Source of the DNA: Capronia americana
Taxonomy: Eukaryota > Ascomycota > Eurotiomycetes > Chaetothyriales > Herpotrichiellaceae
NCBI GenBank assembly: GCA_016110215.1
Contig: JADWQD010000008.1
Span: forward strand, 248,001 to 312,000
Length of the DNA: 64,000 nt
Direction of reading: 5' to 3'
Positions 53,803 to 64,000 of this stretch are shown in pieces (positions within the stretch are counted from its first letter, which is position 1; every line of letters starts with the position of its first letter). The notes under the pieces were generated by a model. That model was not told where the DNA came from and did not search any database. It saw nothing but the letters and a program-made list of their open reading frames with translations. The position numbers and the translations under genes were made by a program.

Positions 53803-55806
53803 CAGCGCACCGTACCGTAGTCTACCAGAAAATGCTCGTACAGACAGACGGGCTGAGAAGCTTGGATCCAGTCTGCAAGCTCTTTGGCTAAACCTCGTCG
53901 TCGTACATGACTCAGTTGACGGGTTGTGTGGGGTACTTAGCCGACACCCGGTCGTCCCTTGGCCTTGTCGCGGCTCGCAGCATGTTCGCAGCAAGACCTC
54001 CGCCCCATGCTTATCTATCCCCAGAGTCCAATGCAATGCAGTGCAACGTTCGGGAAGCCGCAGAGCGAGATCGTTGGGCGTCATCGTCCGCTTCGCAAAT
54101 TGTACTCGTCCGGCGCGAGATGTTGTGCATACCTCAGATGCAGGGAGTTGTTTTTCGATAAGTATTACTAGTCCACTCCACCTCGCCAGCCCTCGGTATG
54201 TCAAAGAATCGGATTGGGAAGTTAAGTCAGGGAACATCCTGGCGGCTTGCGCTGTTGATGTCATTACGCTTGATTGAGTCCAACCACCTACCGGCGCTCG
54301 ACAAGACCAGTTTTGACACCTGAGTCGCGCGCGCCGAGCCAATCATTGGTGCATTGCCGTGCGCTGGAAGAGTTCGAGCAGCATACCAAGCTGGAGGGGC
54401 GAGTCGACTTCCCGCACGCATTTGTACGTACTTGTTTGTGCTGCGTACCTGTGGAGTGGTCAGTGCGCTCCGAATGTGGCGTTTCTCTTCCAGATGCAGC
54501 TCTTAGCGAACGGCATCGCCAATTGTGTCGAGTCCAGGCGCAGATCCTCCTCTTTTTGCATCATGGACGTTCGGTTGTTGGGGGATGGCGCAATTTTGGC
54601 GAGGGCTGCATCCCTGTACCCAGTACAGCCTAGGCCATCCCCGGGTTGGCCGTCGCCTAACTTTCACAAGCGGGCGTTCATAAGGTTGATCACATCTGAG
54701 GTCTCACAGAATCAGATTTGCCTGCATTCTTAGGACGCGACTGAATCATTCTCGCGGCGATTCTGGCGTCCGCAAAGTCTGATTCAGTCTTCGCTGCCAT
54801 CATCTTGCTTCCAACCTTCGCCTCTCCAATAGCCGGGTTGCTGAAGTCAACCCTCCTGCTGGTATGCACGAACAGGGATTTGGCTTGTAAACTCTACGTC
54901 GTCTTTCAAGATGGCTCCATAGGACCTGCATTGACTGACTCGACCTGCCCCAATATGGCCCCCCTGACATGCAAGCACTTAGATTGATAGGGCAATCGAT
55001 AGTAGAGCCGTCCCGTTATCGCTGGGTGGGCTTGTCTGTTTCTCTGGGCAACATAATACGAGGCTGTCTTGAGGACGACATAATTTGCACAGCCAATGCC
55101 GTAGCCCAACCACCGAGAACATGACGCCGAGCATATGAAATAGGCGACTAGGAATGCTTTCGGGGTTCAATCGCACTGCCGTTGAGATCAGTGGTCTGGA
55201 ACCGGTCAATACACTCGCCCTTGCGCTTATGAGAAACATCCATTTCTAACCTTCGCGCATTGCCGTGCCGTCGCGCGTTTCGGTATGGCCCCGCTTATCG
55301 AAGGCGAGTTTCCTCATTCAAGCTAAAGAATCTCACCAGACGCATCGGGGACCTGACCGTCGATCATAGTTTGCCGTCAAGCCCTGTTCATTCGAGTGGC
55401 AGGGCCCTGGAGTCCGTCAAGCAACCATCCCTTGCCGCCGTACCGGACTTCAACAGCCACACTGGTCGAGCTCATCCGAGTTGGGGTTTCCCGTGCCTGG
55501 GGTCTTCCTCCTTCAGGTATTCGAAGGCGGCACATCTGGCCTCGCGCAACTGAAACTTCCATGCTTCAGTGGTCTGAGCTGCCCGATTCGACGCAAGTGG
55601 AGCCGGTGGCCACATCTCAGGAACCGTCCTGGAGCAGGCAACATTTTTTTGCCTTGCATTCTGTTCGAGACACACGCGCACCGTGAACTGATGTCAACGG
55701 GCGCACGTTAGCCCTCTTATTCGCGCGCTTCCCATTCTCTGTCACACCTCAATCACCATCTCGACCGAACTGTGTGCCGATAACACCGCCAAACCAATTG
55801 CACAGC
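53803..55806. other. 2.0 kb gene-free region upstream of the FlbC-like gene
   Basis: No gene is supported on either strand. It contains the 3' flank of the alcohol dehydrogenase and presumably a long promoter and leader of the FlbC-like regulator. Confidence 0.5.
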
Positions 55807-57171
55807 ATGTCGTTCAACTCCCGATCGCAGGACTCACCAAGTAAGAATCGACTAAGGCCATCGATTGATTGGTACAGTGGTCTGACTTCTGCTGCAGTGT
55901 ACCGGCCGCATACCAAGGTCGAGGAGAGCCATTTCGATCTCTTGCCGCAGCTCGACACCGACTTCGACAGAGACTCTTCGTTGGAGTACGGAGGAGATTG
56001 CCCGTCGCTTTCGTCAACCTTTTTCTCTCCCGATGGATCGACAACAGATTCTCATGGCCACCGGAGGCCTTCGCTGGCGTCGTCCATCCACTCGGCGTCG
56101 CCTGAGGCTTTCTGGACCGGTTCAACAACGTCCCGGAGCCCAACGACGCATATGTCTTTTGAGTCTGGCACACAAGTGTCTTGCAGACAGGGCGTGAAAC
56201 GTCCGGCTTACCTCTCAAGTCATCATCCCATTTTCCATCACCTCCAGCATGAAGAGCAGGATCCTCACACTGTCTTGTGGGATGCCCCTGACCACGCTAG
56301 CCTGTCCTTGCTGGGCAGCACTCACGATCTGACCATGGCCGAGGCTGCCCATCCACTGTATCAGCTAGACGTGCACGGCTTGAATCACGGAAACGCCAAT
56401 CAGACATTGACAAAGTCAATGTTTGCCACACCCGGTGCTTGCGGGCTGATGGTGGCAGACGATATGTTTGGTTTGTACTCAACAAGCGTGCAGCCTCCTG
56501 CAGAAACCATCGAGCCCAGTGTCGCTTTCCAGGGGACCTTGCCGAGCTCACCCTGTTACAAGGTTGAGCCGTCAACACCTCTGAGGGGACATATACCTTC
56601 CTCGGTAGTTTTCAGCAGCAGTCCCTTATCAGTGATCTCGCCACGAATTGTGCCATCACAGGACGACGTGGATGATTATTCATATGCTTCCCTGCAGCAA
56701 GCTCTCAGCAAGACGAAGAAACAACGTGCCGGCAACGACCGTTTGCAGCGCCGGACTTATGAACGAAAACGTCCTGCCGGGTCGTCCTCGAGGCCCAAAA
56801 GCTCACCGACCAAGACTGGCATGGAGTGCGCCTTGGTGATTGAGCAGAACGAGTTCGCTTGCAGTTATCCTGGCTGCATTGACAAGCACACCGGCAAGCA
56901 GAAAAGATTCAAACGTCAAGAACACAAAAAGCGACATGAGAAGACTGTACATGAAAAAACACAGCACACAACTTATAGATGCTGGGTGCCCGACTGCAGT
57001 CGAGGATTCAGCAGGACCGACAACCTTAAAAGTCATTTGAGAAATACTCACTCCAAAAGACCGGGCGTTCGAGGGAATCGATACGTTGCCACCCTGGACA
57101 AGAACAGCGAGTTCTATGATCCGGACTGGGTTGGTGAACTTGATAAAGACGGATATCCGATGTCCTCATAG
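55807..57171 (+). CDS. flbC: C2H2 zinc finger regulator, FlbC-like
   Basis: 454 residues, single exon. The ATG at 55807 is chosen; the frame extends upstream only from GTG. The first ~300 residues are Ser/Thr/His-rich and disordered. Two C-terminal zinc fingers: Cys352-Cys357-His373-His377 (C-x4-C-x15-H-x3-H, containing KQKRFKRQEHKKRHEKTVH) and Cys392-Cys397-His410-His415 (CWVPDCSRGFSRTDNLKSH). The tail RGNRYVATLDKNSEFYDPDW is a signature of the FlbC group. In Aspergillus nidulans FlbC activates brlA and conidiation. The equivalence is inferred from the fingers and tail only; the rest of the protein is not conserved enough to judge by eye. Confidence 0.8.
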   Translation: MSFNSRSQDSPSKNRLRPSIDWYSGLTSAAVYRPHTKVEESHFDLLPQLDTDFDRDSSLEYGGDCPSLSSTFFSPDGSTTDSHGHRRPSLASSIHSASPEAFWTGSTTSRSPTTHMSFESGTQVSCRQGVKRPAYLSSHHPIFHHLQHEEQDPHTVLWDAPDHASLSLLGSTHDLTMAEAAHPLYQLDVHGLNHGNANQTLTKSMFATPGACGLMVADDMFGLYSTSVQPPAETIEPSVAFQGTLPSSPCYKVEPSTPLRGHIPSSVVFSSSPLSVISPRIVPSQDDVDDYSYASLQQALSKTKKQRAGNDRLQRRTYERKRPAGSSSRPKSSPTKTGMECALVIEQNEFACSYPGCIDKHTGKQKRFKRQEHKKRHEKTVHEKTQHTTYRCWVPDCSRGFSRTDNLKSHLRNTHSKRPGVRGNRYVATLDKNSEFYDPDWVGELDKDGYPMSS

Positions 57172-58789
57172 CGGTCCACGCTGTCAGGCTTCGGTCGTTT
57201 GTGTCGTCTCAAGGATGTGCCACGCCAGCATGCTGGTACATCTGGAGTGATCGACAGGAGCGCGCTCTGTTCCGCAGACAGAGCCGTTCCCATTCCGGGT
57301 TTATCTTTTTGTCATCTGTAACTGGAAATATTTTGGGAATCGCGTGTACCAAAGAGTCAGACGCCGTGTCTGTGCGAAGTCGAATTACCATAGCAATTGC
57401 ATTTGGGCCGGTCGTTTGTGGATGTGTATGAGTATGGAAAACAGAACGGCGTTTCACTGAAAAAGTCGGCATTTTTTCAGCATTGCATTGGGTTCATGGA
57501 GAATTTGGCTCTCCACTGGAGTGGCATCATAGCAGATACCTGTTCAATTAAAGCAAAATGACTCAGATAGTAAAAAGACACGAAAGGTGCTTGAGAAGAA
57601 CTTGTGTTGATCGAGAAACAGAAATGAGATTTAAGAGCGCGAAAATTGAAGCTGCAAGTGAGGCGTGACGCCGCGGTGCGGAGCAGCAGCGTCTCAGTCT
57701 CGCGTCAGAGTCGTGTTGGTGGCTGCAGGAGCATGCCGGAGCGAGCTCCATGACCATAAATAGCGGTGAAGCGAGATGAGTTGATATTCAGGGAAAAGCT
57801 GGATTGACGCGTGTTGGAAGAGTGTTGAAGGCGGTGTGAGTGCATTATCGATCTCACACAGTTAGGACTAGAATGAAGAGCGGAAGTCGAAAGAACTTGG
57901 GGACTTTTCTCAAGTCTTCCATCTAAATGTCCTTTAATTGCCGACGTCGCCTTTCGTGCTTCGCCAACGTCATTGCCACGGCAAGCCCAGTATGCTTTTT
58001 CAGCCAACTTCAACCTGCAATTGCACAATCTGTTGCCTCTGCGAGTAGTTACAACAATATCAATTTCTACTTGCACAACCCATGCATCAGTACCGCGTTG
58101 CAGGATTAAACGTGGACCCGAGCAATATGGGGGATCTTTATGCACAATGCCACTATTTTATAAAGCTGCGAGGGCGAGGCAGGATGCATAGTGTCACAAG
58201 TTTCCTCAAAATAAGGAGGATATTGAGTGGGCAATCCTCCAATCAAGGAGATTCGAGGCCTGAAAGATATGCTACGTTCTGAACCTAAGTTTAAGCCTCC
58301 GTTAAACAATCAGTTCTCTGCGCTGTTCGAGGGAACTCGGGGCTTCGTCCGTTGAAGGACCCTGCTTCGAGAGAGACCTAACGTAGACGATGATCTGATC
58401 CACTTTTGCTGGTATATGGAGGCCGCGCCATTGTGGCTTCTCACAGGTCGCTTACTGTAAAATCCTGCTCTAGACGAGTAGTCTTGAGGGTTGTCGGAGT
58501 CGCGGACTTGAGAATGGGCAGCGGAAACGCCTAAGCACATTGCGAGAGATTTCAGGACAAGTCCGGTCAAGAGTATCATGACTGATTGTCGGAATCGCTC
58601 TACGGGACCAGGAGTCAATAGTCCAATTGAACAATGTGGTCCTTCTGTGCACATGAGGGTTGACGTCTCAAGTGAATGCACGATCTCGGGCATGCTGCAC
58701 AGTCTAGGCACAACGCAATCCTGTCGACTGCCACGCTCAACTGTCCCCACAACTGCTTACACTGGACAACACATCTCCCTTCCTTTTCT
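57172..58789. other. 1.6 kb intergenic between convergent genes
   Basis: No gene is supported. This is long for a tail-to-tail spacer; open frames within it have no motifs. Confidence 0.45.
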
Positions 58790-60655
58790 TCACTGACGAC
58801 CTCCGCGGAATAAAGTAGCATAGAGGGCCATCGCTCGACTCTCACGCACCACATGCTCTTTCTCTTGCTCCCGTTCCACGGCCTGTCGTTCAAGATGCGA
58901 CCGGATTGACCATTGTCCGTGAAGCGACAGCGACCCAAATGACCTATCTGAGAAAGTCGGAGTGGAAATTGTCATTTCTGAATGATGGGACAACCATTGG
59001 TTGTCTTCGGCCAAGCCATCCTCCTCTGAATCTCCACAACGACGTGATGGTTCTACCCTTCTGGGAACACAGAGCGGAATCTTGTTGTATCCTGGAAGGT
59101 CGCCGAAGCCAACTCCGATATCCGCAACCGGCGTAGAATTTGTGGATAGAGTTGAATCATCGCCTTGGTCGTTCCCAGCGGCGGCTCCATTCGAGACGGG
59201 GCGCGCGGTGGAGGATGTTGATGGGGGCTTCTGCACATCTGGGACTCGCCACAGAGATTCGGAGCCTGCAATCGGACCGTCCATAAATAGCAGGGGCTTC
59301 TGTGGGACCAAAGTGGCACTGATGGAAGATACAGAACCCGAATGGGTGGCAGGCCGACAGGTGGAGTATGATGTCCGACTGATACTGGGGGCAGAGCTAT
59401 GGTTGAATGAAAAACTGGATAAACTTGGTCGGTTGGTTCTGCGGTTCCCGAAGGCGTAAGTACGCATCTCTTCAACGCTGCCAACCGAGGTTGCCCTTCC
59501 AATACCCTGTCGAGACGTGGTTTTCAAAGATCGCGGGCCATGCAGCAGTCGGTCTTCGGCGACTTGGGCGAGGTTCCCTGCTGAAGCTGAGGCCGTACTA
59601 TTGTAGGTGGGTGCTCTGAGAAAATGGGGAGGCAATGGCTAGACGGCTTAATTAGAGGCGGACACAATGGCGGAGAGATGACGAACTGCGGCAATTCCAG
59701 ACCGTGAAGACGGTATGATACAGTCTCTGTTTCTAGCTTCATGAAGATCCTTGCGGATAAGGGAGGATATCTCAAAACGTTGTCAGGTATGTCCAACTGG
59801 TTCAACTCCTCACAGTCGTACCTTGGCCATCTCTTCCTGACGTGACTCTGGCTCGGGCTTCTTTGGCTTGCATTCGTAGTCCATCTGCTCAATAAGGGTC
59901 AGCAATGGCTCACATCAGATCGAGGACATGCCGCATACCAATGGGACGGGTCTGCTGTGAGTGGAGTTTCCACTATTTGACGACGTGCGAGTGGTTGGAA
60001 TGTACAGTTCAGTTGTAAGCTCAAGCTGTGGTAATGACGGCTCCGGAGACGGATTTGTTCGTGTCGTAGCCGGCGTCAAAGTTTCCCGCGACCGTCGATC
60101 CTTGCGACTAAACAGTCCGCTGGGTATATTCTTCAATTTCTTGGTCATCTTCTTAAGCCGGCTATTATTCTCTCCCCACATGCCCCCAAAAGTTGTTCTC
60201 GACACAGCTCTGCGGGCCTGTCCCTCCTTCCGATCGCCGTTCTTTGGAAGGGTGGTCAGGATGGCCTGGTCGTCAAGTGACAGCCTAGTGGATGTAATTT
60301 CGTCGATCGACAGCTCGGGAGTGCTCGCCTCGGGAGTGGTAGCTGTGCGGAGGACTCGTGGCCAAAGGGTCTCGGGAATCTCGTCGAGAGGAGTGGCTGG
60401 TAGGCTGCTGGTCCTGGACGTGATAGAGGCTGTGGCGGACAAGACAGGTCGAGCTTTGGCTGGTGACATTCTGTTTGTATCGATAGTTCTTAGAGGAGAA
60501 GCTGATAGCATTCGTTTTGTCAGGACGGCTTTGCCTTTGTCTCTTGGTGCAACTGAGTGTTGCGTTCGCCAATGAGCTGTCAGACGTGATGTATCAGGTG
60601 GTTGTCGTCTCAACTCATGCACCTCAGGACCGCGCCAGGCAGGTCGATAGGCCAT
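58790..60655 (-). CDS. disordered hypothetical protein, tentative three-exon model
   Basis: Tentative model: exons 60655-59939, 59884-59822 and 59638-58790 (introns of 54 and 183 bp), 542 residues. Exon 1 codes for a Ser/Thr-rich protein with a basic amphipathic block SRLKKMTKKLKNIPSGLFSRKD. Exon 2 is 21 codons (MDYECKPKKPEPESRQEEMAK). Exon 3 is Ser-rich and ends in a charged helix (ERQAVEREQEKEHVVRESRAMALYATL). Frame is preserved at both joins, and exon 2 begins and ends at clean GT-AG sites, but the second intron is long for this window and could hide another exon. Two separate genes are the alternative. I do not recognise the family; no function can be given. Confidence 0.5.
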
Positions 60656-60952
60656 GACAACGAGGCCTCACGTTGGACCTGAGCAGACTTGAGGGGAAAC
60701 CGATCAATGGGTCTGGCCTGTTGAGAGTTCTGGATGCCGGTAAGGAAGAAGCGATTGCCGAGTTTGTTTTCACTTTGTTTTGACGCAGTCAGGGAAGGAG
60801 GTGTCCTAGTGATCGACGTCGCCAGGGTAAGAGTGACCCGCGCCAACGAGAATCGACGAGTGCCGTCGCAGGCTTAACAGGACATGCGGGTCGTCCTTGT
60901 TGACGAAGGTCTACCTTTAAAATCAATAACGAGGGGAAGCGGAGATAGTCCG

Positions 60953-61975
60953 TCAACGCCCTCTAGACCTTGCAGCCCTGGCTTCAGCATCTCTGCGCTC
61001 TTCCACTTCTCTCAAGAAGTCCATTCTTGTCAGATAGCCCTCCTTTGCTTTCGCGTGCATGTCCAGCTCATCTTTCAGACCTTCAGAATCAACGTGCTCA
61101 GCCCAGTCCATTTTGCTCTTCTCAACGACATTAAGCTTGGGGCCTCTGAACTTGGTCTCCTGCACGTTTCTGGAAGCCCAAGAACCCTTGAAAGCGTCCA
61201 CGTTGCTGAGATTCGGATCGAAGCGTGAGAACCTGCGCAGTGGCCGGTTGACGAGATTGCCATCGGCTGTAGGACTGTTACGTTCTGAAGGCCGCTGCTG
61301 AGACAGCCACAGCTGTGCCTCTGCCGACGATTTGAGGACAGTCTTCTCTTCATGGTGCACTTCTCCAGCAAACTTATACGTCCTCTTGATCGTAATTGTC
61401 TCTTCCACGTCGTTGACCGGCATATTTTCCTTATCACTATCTCCGCTGACAGCTTTGAGACTTCTGGAATTGTCTGCGAGTTTTGACTGCTGTACTTGAT
61501 TTGCAGAGTCTTCATCCTCTTTGCGCGGTGGAGGGAGTGGCGCGGGCCTGTTCATCTGTTCCCAAATTTCGTCCACATTGATGGTGCTGCCCTTGCTTGA
61601 TGCTATTTTACTTCTTGTTCGCTCCTCTTTCTCTTTTGTACGCATTGCACGGGTGCGAGCCCGCCATCCCTCTGACTGATTTCCAGCGTCTTCTGCTGCG
61701 ACGCCTGTCGCATTTTCAGTATTCTTGTGGATCTTCCTCTGCGCTCGGATGGTCGCTTCATCGCCTGAATCGAGCTCTGCGATCAACTCTGCCTGCGCCT
61801 TTTCCGTCCTTCGTCTCTTGCGCGGCCGCTCAGGCGCGCCTGCGACGCTATGGCCTTCATCGTCGGACGCAGATGACTCGTCCTCGACATTTGAACCTTC
61901 TGCCTCGAAGTCGTCGTCGGCTCCTTCGTCATAATCGTCCTCCGAAGCCATCTCGTGGTCTCCCGGTTCGGCCAT
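60953..61975 (-). CDS. swc5: SWR1-complex subunit Swc5 (BCNT-C domain)
   Basis: 340 residues, single exon, ATG at 61975 (MAEPGDHEMASEDDYDEG). The N-terminus is strongly acidic, then a KRRRTEK basic patch and a charged helical region (WRARTRAMRTKEKEERTRSK). The conserved C-terminal BCNT-C domain spans about 255-335: KSKMDWAEHVDSEGLKDEL and AKAKEGYLTRMDFLREVEERRDAEAR. Swc5 activates SWR1-catalysed exchange of H2A for H2A.Z; its acidic N-terminus binds histones. The domain order and length match fungal Swc5. It ends 297 bp from the start of the hypothetical gene on the same strand. Confidence 0.9.
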   Translation of the reverse strand: MAEPGDHEMASEDDYDEGADDDFEAEGSNVEDESSASDDEGHSVAGAPERPRKRRRTEKAQAELIAELDSGDEATIRAQRKIHKNTENATGVAAEDAGNQSEGWRARTRAMRTKEKEERTRSKIASSKGSTINVDEIWEQMNRPAPLPPPRKEDEDSANQVQQSKLADNSRSLKAVSGDSDKENMPVNDVEETITIKRTYKFAGEVHHEEKTVLKSSAEAQLWLSQQRPSERNSPTADGNLVNRPLRRFSRFDPNLSNVDAFKGSWASRNVQETKFRGPKLNVVEKSKMDWAEHVDSEGLKDELDMHAKAKEGYLTRMDFLREVEERRDAEARAARSRGR

Positions 61976-62965
61976 TGCATGAAAGCGGGCGTTGTTGGGC
62001 ACGTGAAGGCGGACAAGACACCAGACGCGGAATGGCGAGTGACGAGTTTGATGGAGGGCCTCGCTAATTAAGCGAGAGGGCGTCTTGGCAACGGCTCCTT
62101 TGAACTTCGAGCTCGCGAACTCTTCATTCACGGTTTACAGCAGCCAATCATCCGGTCTGCATTTATGACGCGCCATGTGATGGAACGTAACCTTGAGTGC
62201 GGATGGAGCTTCGGTTCCAGCTTAGACGGCGCAGGTGGGTGCCTGAAGCCTTTTCCCACCAGTGCATGGGTTGTCCCCCTTCTACAAAGACGCGAGCAAT
62301 CGAATCGCTTACACCGAGAATTCTGGGCCTTCCTAATAATATATTGGGTGGCTGGCTGCTTGTCGGGGCCCTCTTAAACATGCAAGTCTCATTGAATTTA
62401 CGACGAAGCCGCCTTCAATCGGTCGATGTTGACTCTCGTGGGATCTCGGCGACGTACTCTCTTCCACTACACTCGACAGCAAATCCTTCCCGGGAAGTTC
62501 CAGGCGTGCCTGTCTCCCAGTCCATTGACGTTGTTTCTCCCTCCCTGCCAGTCCTGCTGGATCGCTGAGATCTCGCGCAAGGACACTCATTGGGCAAGGT
62601 CGTGGGTCTCTCGGCCGTAAGCACATCAACGAGGCTGCACTCACCACAGCCTCGCGCATTATACCCTTTTGGTCGTTTTATCGAAGGTCCAGTCGTTGTT
62701 GGTGAGTAGGAACATTTCTCTCGGCTCTTACGTCCTTAATCAGTTGAGCTACGGAGAGATTAATAGCAGGACGCCGATATCACTAGGTTCCCAGCACCCA
62801 AATATAAGCATTGGGACGTGGAACATATGGCACTGAGACTTTGTATATGATATGATATGCTATTGGAGCGGGATTACAAAGGAAAGATTCTCAGGCTAAA
62901 CCTCGCTGTTATCAGAACCTCCTGGCTTTGCAATCACACCTCTCTTTGCGAAAAATTGGTTCGAA
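61976..62965. promoter_or_regulatory. divergent intergenic region SWC5 / carotenoid oxygenase
   Basis: 990 bp between divergent starts. No gene is supported. On the minus strand near 62715-62760 there is a weak tRNA-A-box-like stretch without a matching B box. Confidence 0.45.
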
Positions 62966-64000
62966 ATGGGTGACGCAGGATCAATAGCTGGCGAGAGGCC
63001 TCCTCCAGACTTACATTACAACGATTGGCCAAACACACTGGGAGTACGGATAATCCTGCATCGAATTTAGGTCTCAGCTAATCCCGATATTGGCAGTTCG
63101 ATACACACTACGAAGAAAGGACCCCAGTCGAGTTAAAAGTTGAGGGAGATATCCCAGCGTATGCGGCGGGTATTCTGTTCCGCACTGGTCTAGGGCCCAG
63201 GACAATCCGCACGTCGAAAGATACGGAGTTCAAAGTCAACCACTGGTTTGACAATTTCTCTCAAGTTCACCGCTTCCAGATCCACCAGCCAAAGCCAGGC
63301 GCCCAGATTCGGGTCACTTACAACTCGCGCTTGACCAGCGACGGACTCATTGAAAAGATCAGGAAGACTGGCAGACTTGATGGATTTACGTTTGCGGCAC
63401 GATATGATCCGTGCAAGTCGTTCTTCCAGAAGATGCAAGCTGTCTTCCAGCCAGCACAGCCCGAGCCAAAAGCGAACGAGGTCAATGTTGGCGTGACAAT
63501 GTCGGCCAATTTCCCCGGCCTGTCAAGATACGGGCACACTGCCGAGCGTCCTCACGACGCTAGAGACGGGATGACTCTTTGCAACAAAACTGACGCGAAC
63601 ATGCTGCAATTCCTCGACCCGGAATCCCTCGAACCGATTGGGGTCGCGCATCAAGTAAATCTTCATCCCGAGCTCAAAGGCGTCGGCAGCGGTGCGCATG
63701 CAAAGTCGGATCCAGCCACTGGAGATGTTTTCAACTACAACCTCGATTTTGGTCGGACAGGAACGTATCGAATATGGCGTGCTTCTGCGTCGACTGGCAA
63801 GACCTCGATTTTGGCGACCTTCCAACACGCTCCTGCATACATCCACTCTCTTTTCTTGACGGAAAACTATGTCGTCTTGTGTGTTTGGAATTCACACTAC
63901 AAAGCTGGAGGCGCCTCGATCCTCTGGACACGCAATCTGCTGGATGCGATGGCTTGGGATGGCAAGCGGTCGGCTACCTGGTTTGTGGTCGACAAGAAGT
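62966..64000 (+). CDS. carotenoid cleavage dioxygenase (partial, cut by window end)
   Basis: Two exons visible (62966-63043 and 63097 onward; 53 bp intron), 327 residues so far; the 3' part lies beyond the window. It reads NDWPNTLG then FDTHYEERTPVELKVEGDIP and GILFRTGLGPR, the start of the carotenoid oxygenase beta-propeller. Two of the four iron-ligand histidines are visible: His227 in GAHAKSDPATGDVFNYNLDFG and His276 in PAYIHSLFLTENYVV. Family members cleave carotenoid or apocarotenoid double bonds with non-haem Fe(II). NHWFDNFSQVHRFQI resembles the fungal CarT/CAO-2 type, which cleaves torulene in the neurosporaxanthin pathway, but CarX-like activity is not excluded. No other carotenoid gene lies in the window. 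Confidence 0.88.

Noticed and set aside
62690..62765. tRNA-like stretch on the minus strand (TAGCTCAACTGATTAAGG, A-box-like)
   Set aside because: The D-loop would be far too long and no B box (GGTTCGANTCC) follows at the right distance, so a functional tRNA is unlikely.

Overview
The window looks like a piece of nuclear chromosome from a filamentous ascomycete (Pezizomycotina). Genes are dense and many are interrupted by short 45-95 bp GT-AG introns. The gene set is typical of that group: L-arabinitol dehydrogenase, ASH1-type SET methyltransferase, questin-oxidase-like protein, Htf1-like homeobox factor, FlbC-like zinc finger protein and a fungal carotenoid oxygenase. I cannot place it below subphylum from sequence alone. 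About 28 protein-coding genes are supported. I found no convincing tRNA, rRNA, CRISPR array or intact transposon.

Layout. 0-5.7 kb: a possible broken gene at the left edge, then small-molecule metabolism (L-arabinitol 4-dehydrogenase, a 2-hydroxyacid dehydrogenase, an M20D amidohydrolase). 6-12 kb: ASH1-like histone methyltransferase, the Erf2 palmitoyltransferase and a small mitochondrial membrane protein. 12.6-12.9 kb: an octanucleotide tandem array broken by a 100-N assembly gap. 13-18.4 kb: a seed-maturation-protein-like (LEA-type) gene, COQ4, PDCD5 and a Sec2/Rabin8-type Rab exchange factor. 18.9-27.2 kb: questin-oxidase-like protein, two SAM methyltransferases, a patatin-like lipase with an unusual catalytic region, and a disordered fungal protein. 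27.2-30.6 kb: gene-poor, ending in a small KGG-type stress protein gene. 31.8-39 kb: homeobox regulator, a 4.2 kb gene-free stretch upstream of it, then a glycerol-3-phosphatase-like HAD enzyme. 39.4-48.8 kb: housekeeping block (Nug1/Grn1 GTPase, Dpb4, metallo-beta-lactamase-fold protein, Rpn13, ribosomal protein L6). 50-54 kb: fatty acid hydroxylase-type membrane enzyme and a zinc alcohol dehydrogenase. 55.8-62 kb: FlbC-like regulator, a hypothetical protein and Swc5. 63 kb to the end: the 5' part of a carotenoid cleavage dioxygenase, cut by the window edge.

Organisation. Several neighbours are divergent and share compact promoters (ERF2 and the small mitochondrial protein, SMP and COQ4, PDCD5 and SEC2, GPP and NUG1, RPN13 and RPL6). 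There is no obvious secondary-metabolite cluster. Chromatin and replication factors (ASH1, Swc5, Dpb4), proteostasis and ribosome biogenesis (Rpn13, L6, Nug1) and stress proteins (SMP, KGG, GPP-like) are interspersed. The two developmental regulators (Htf1-like and FlbC-like) both sit below long gene-free upstream regions, as expected for heavily regulated conidiation genes. Intron positions were assigned by eye from GT/AG sites and reading-frame continuity; no alignment or transcript data were available.
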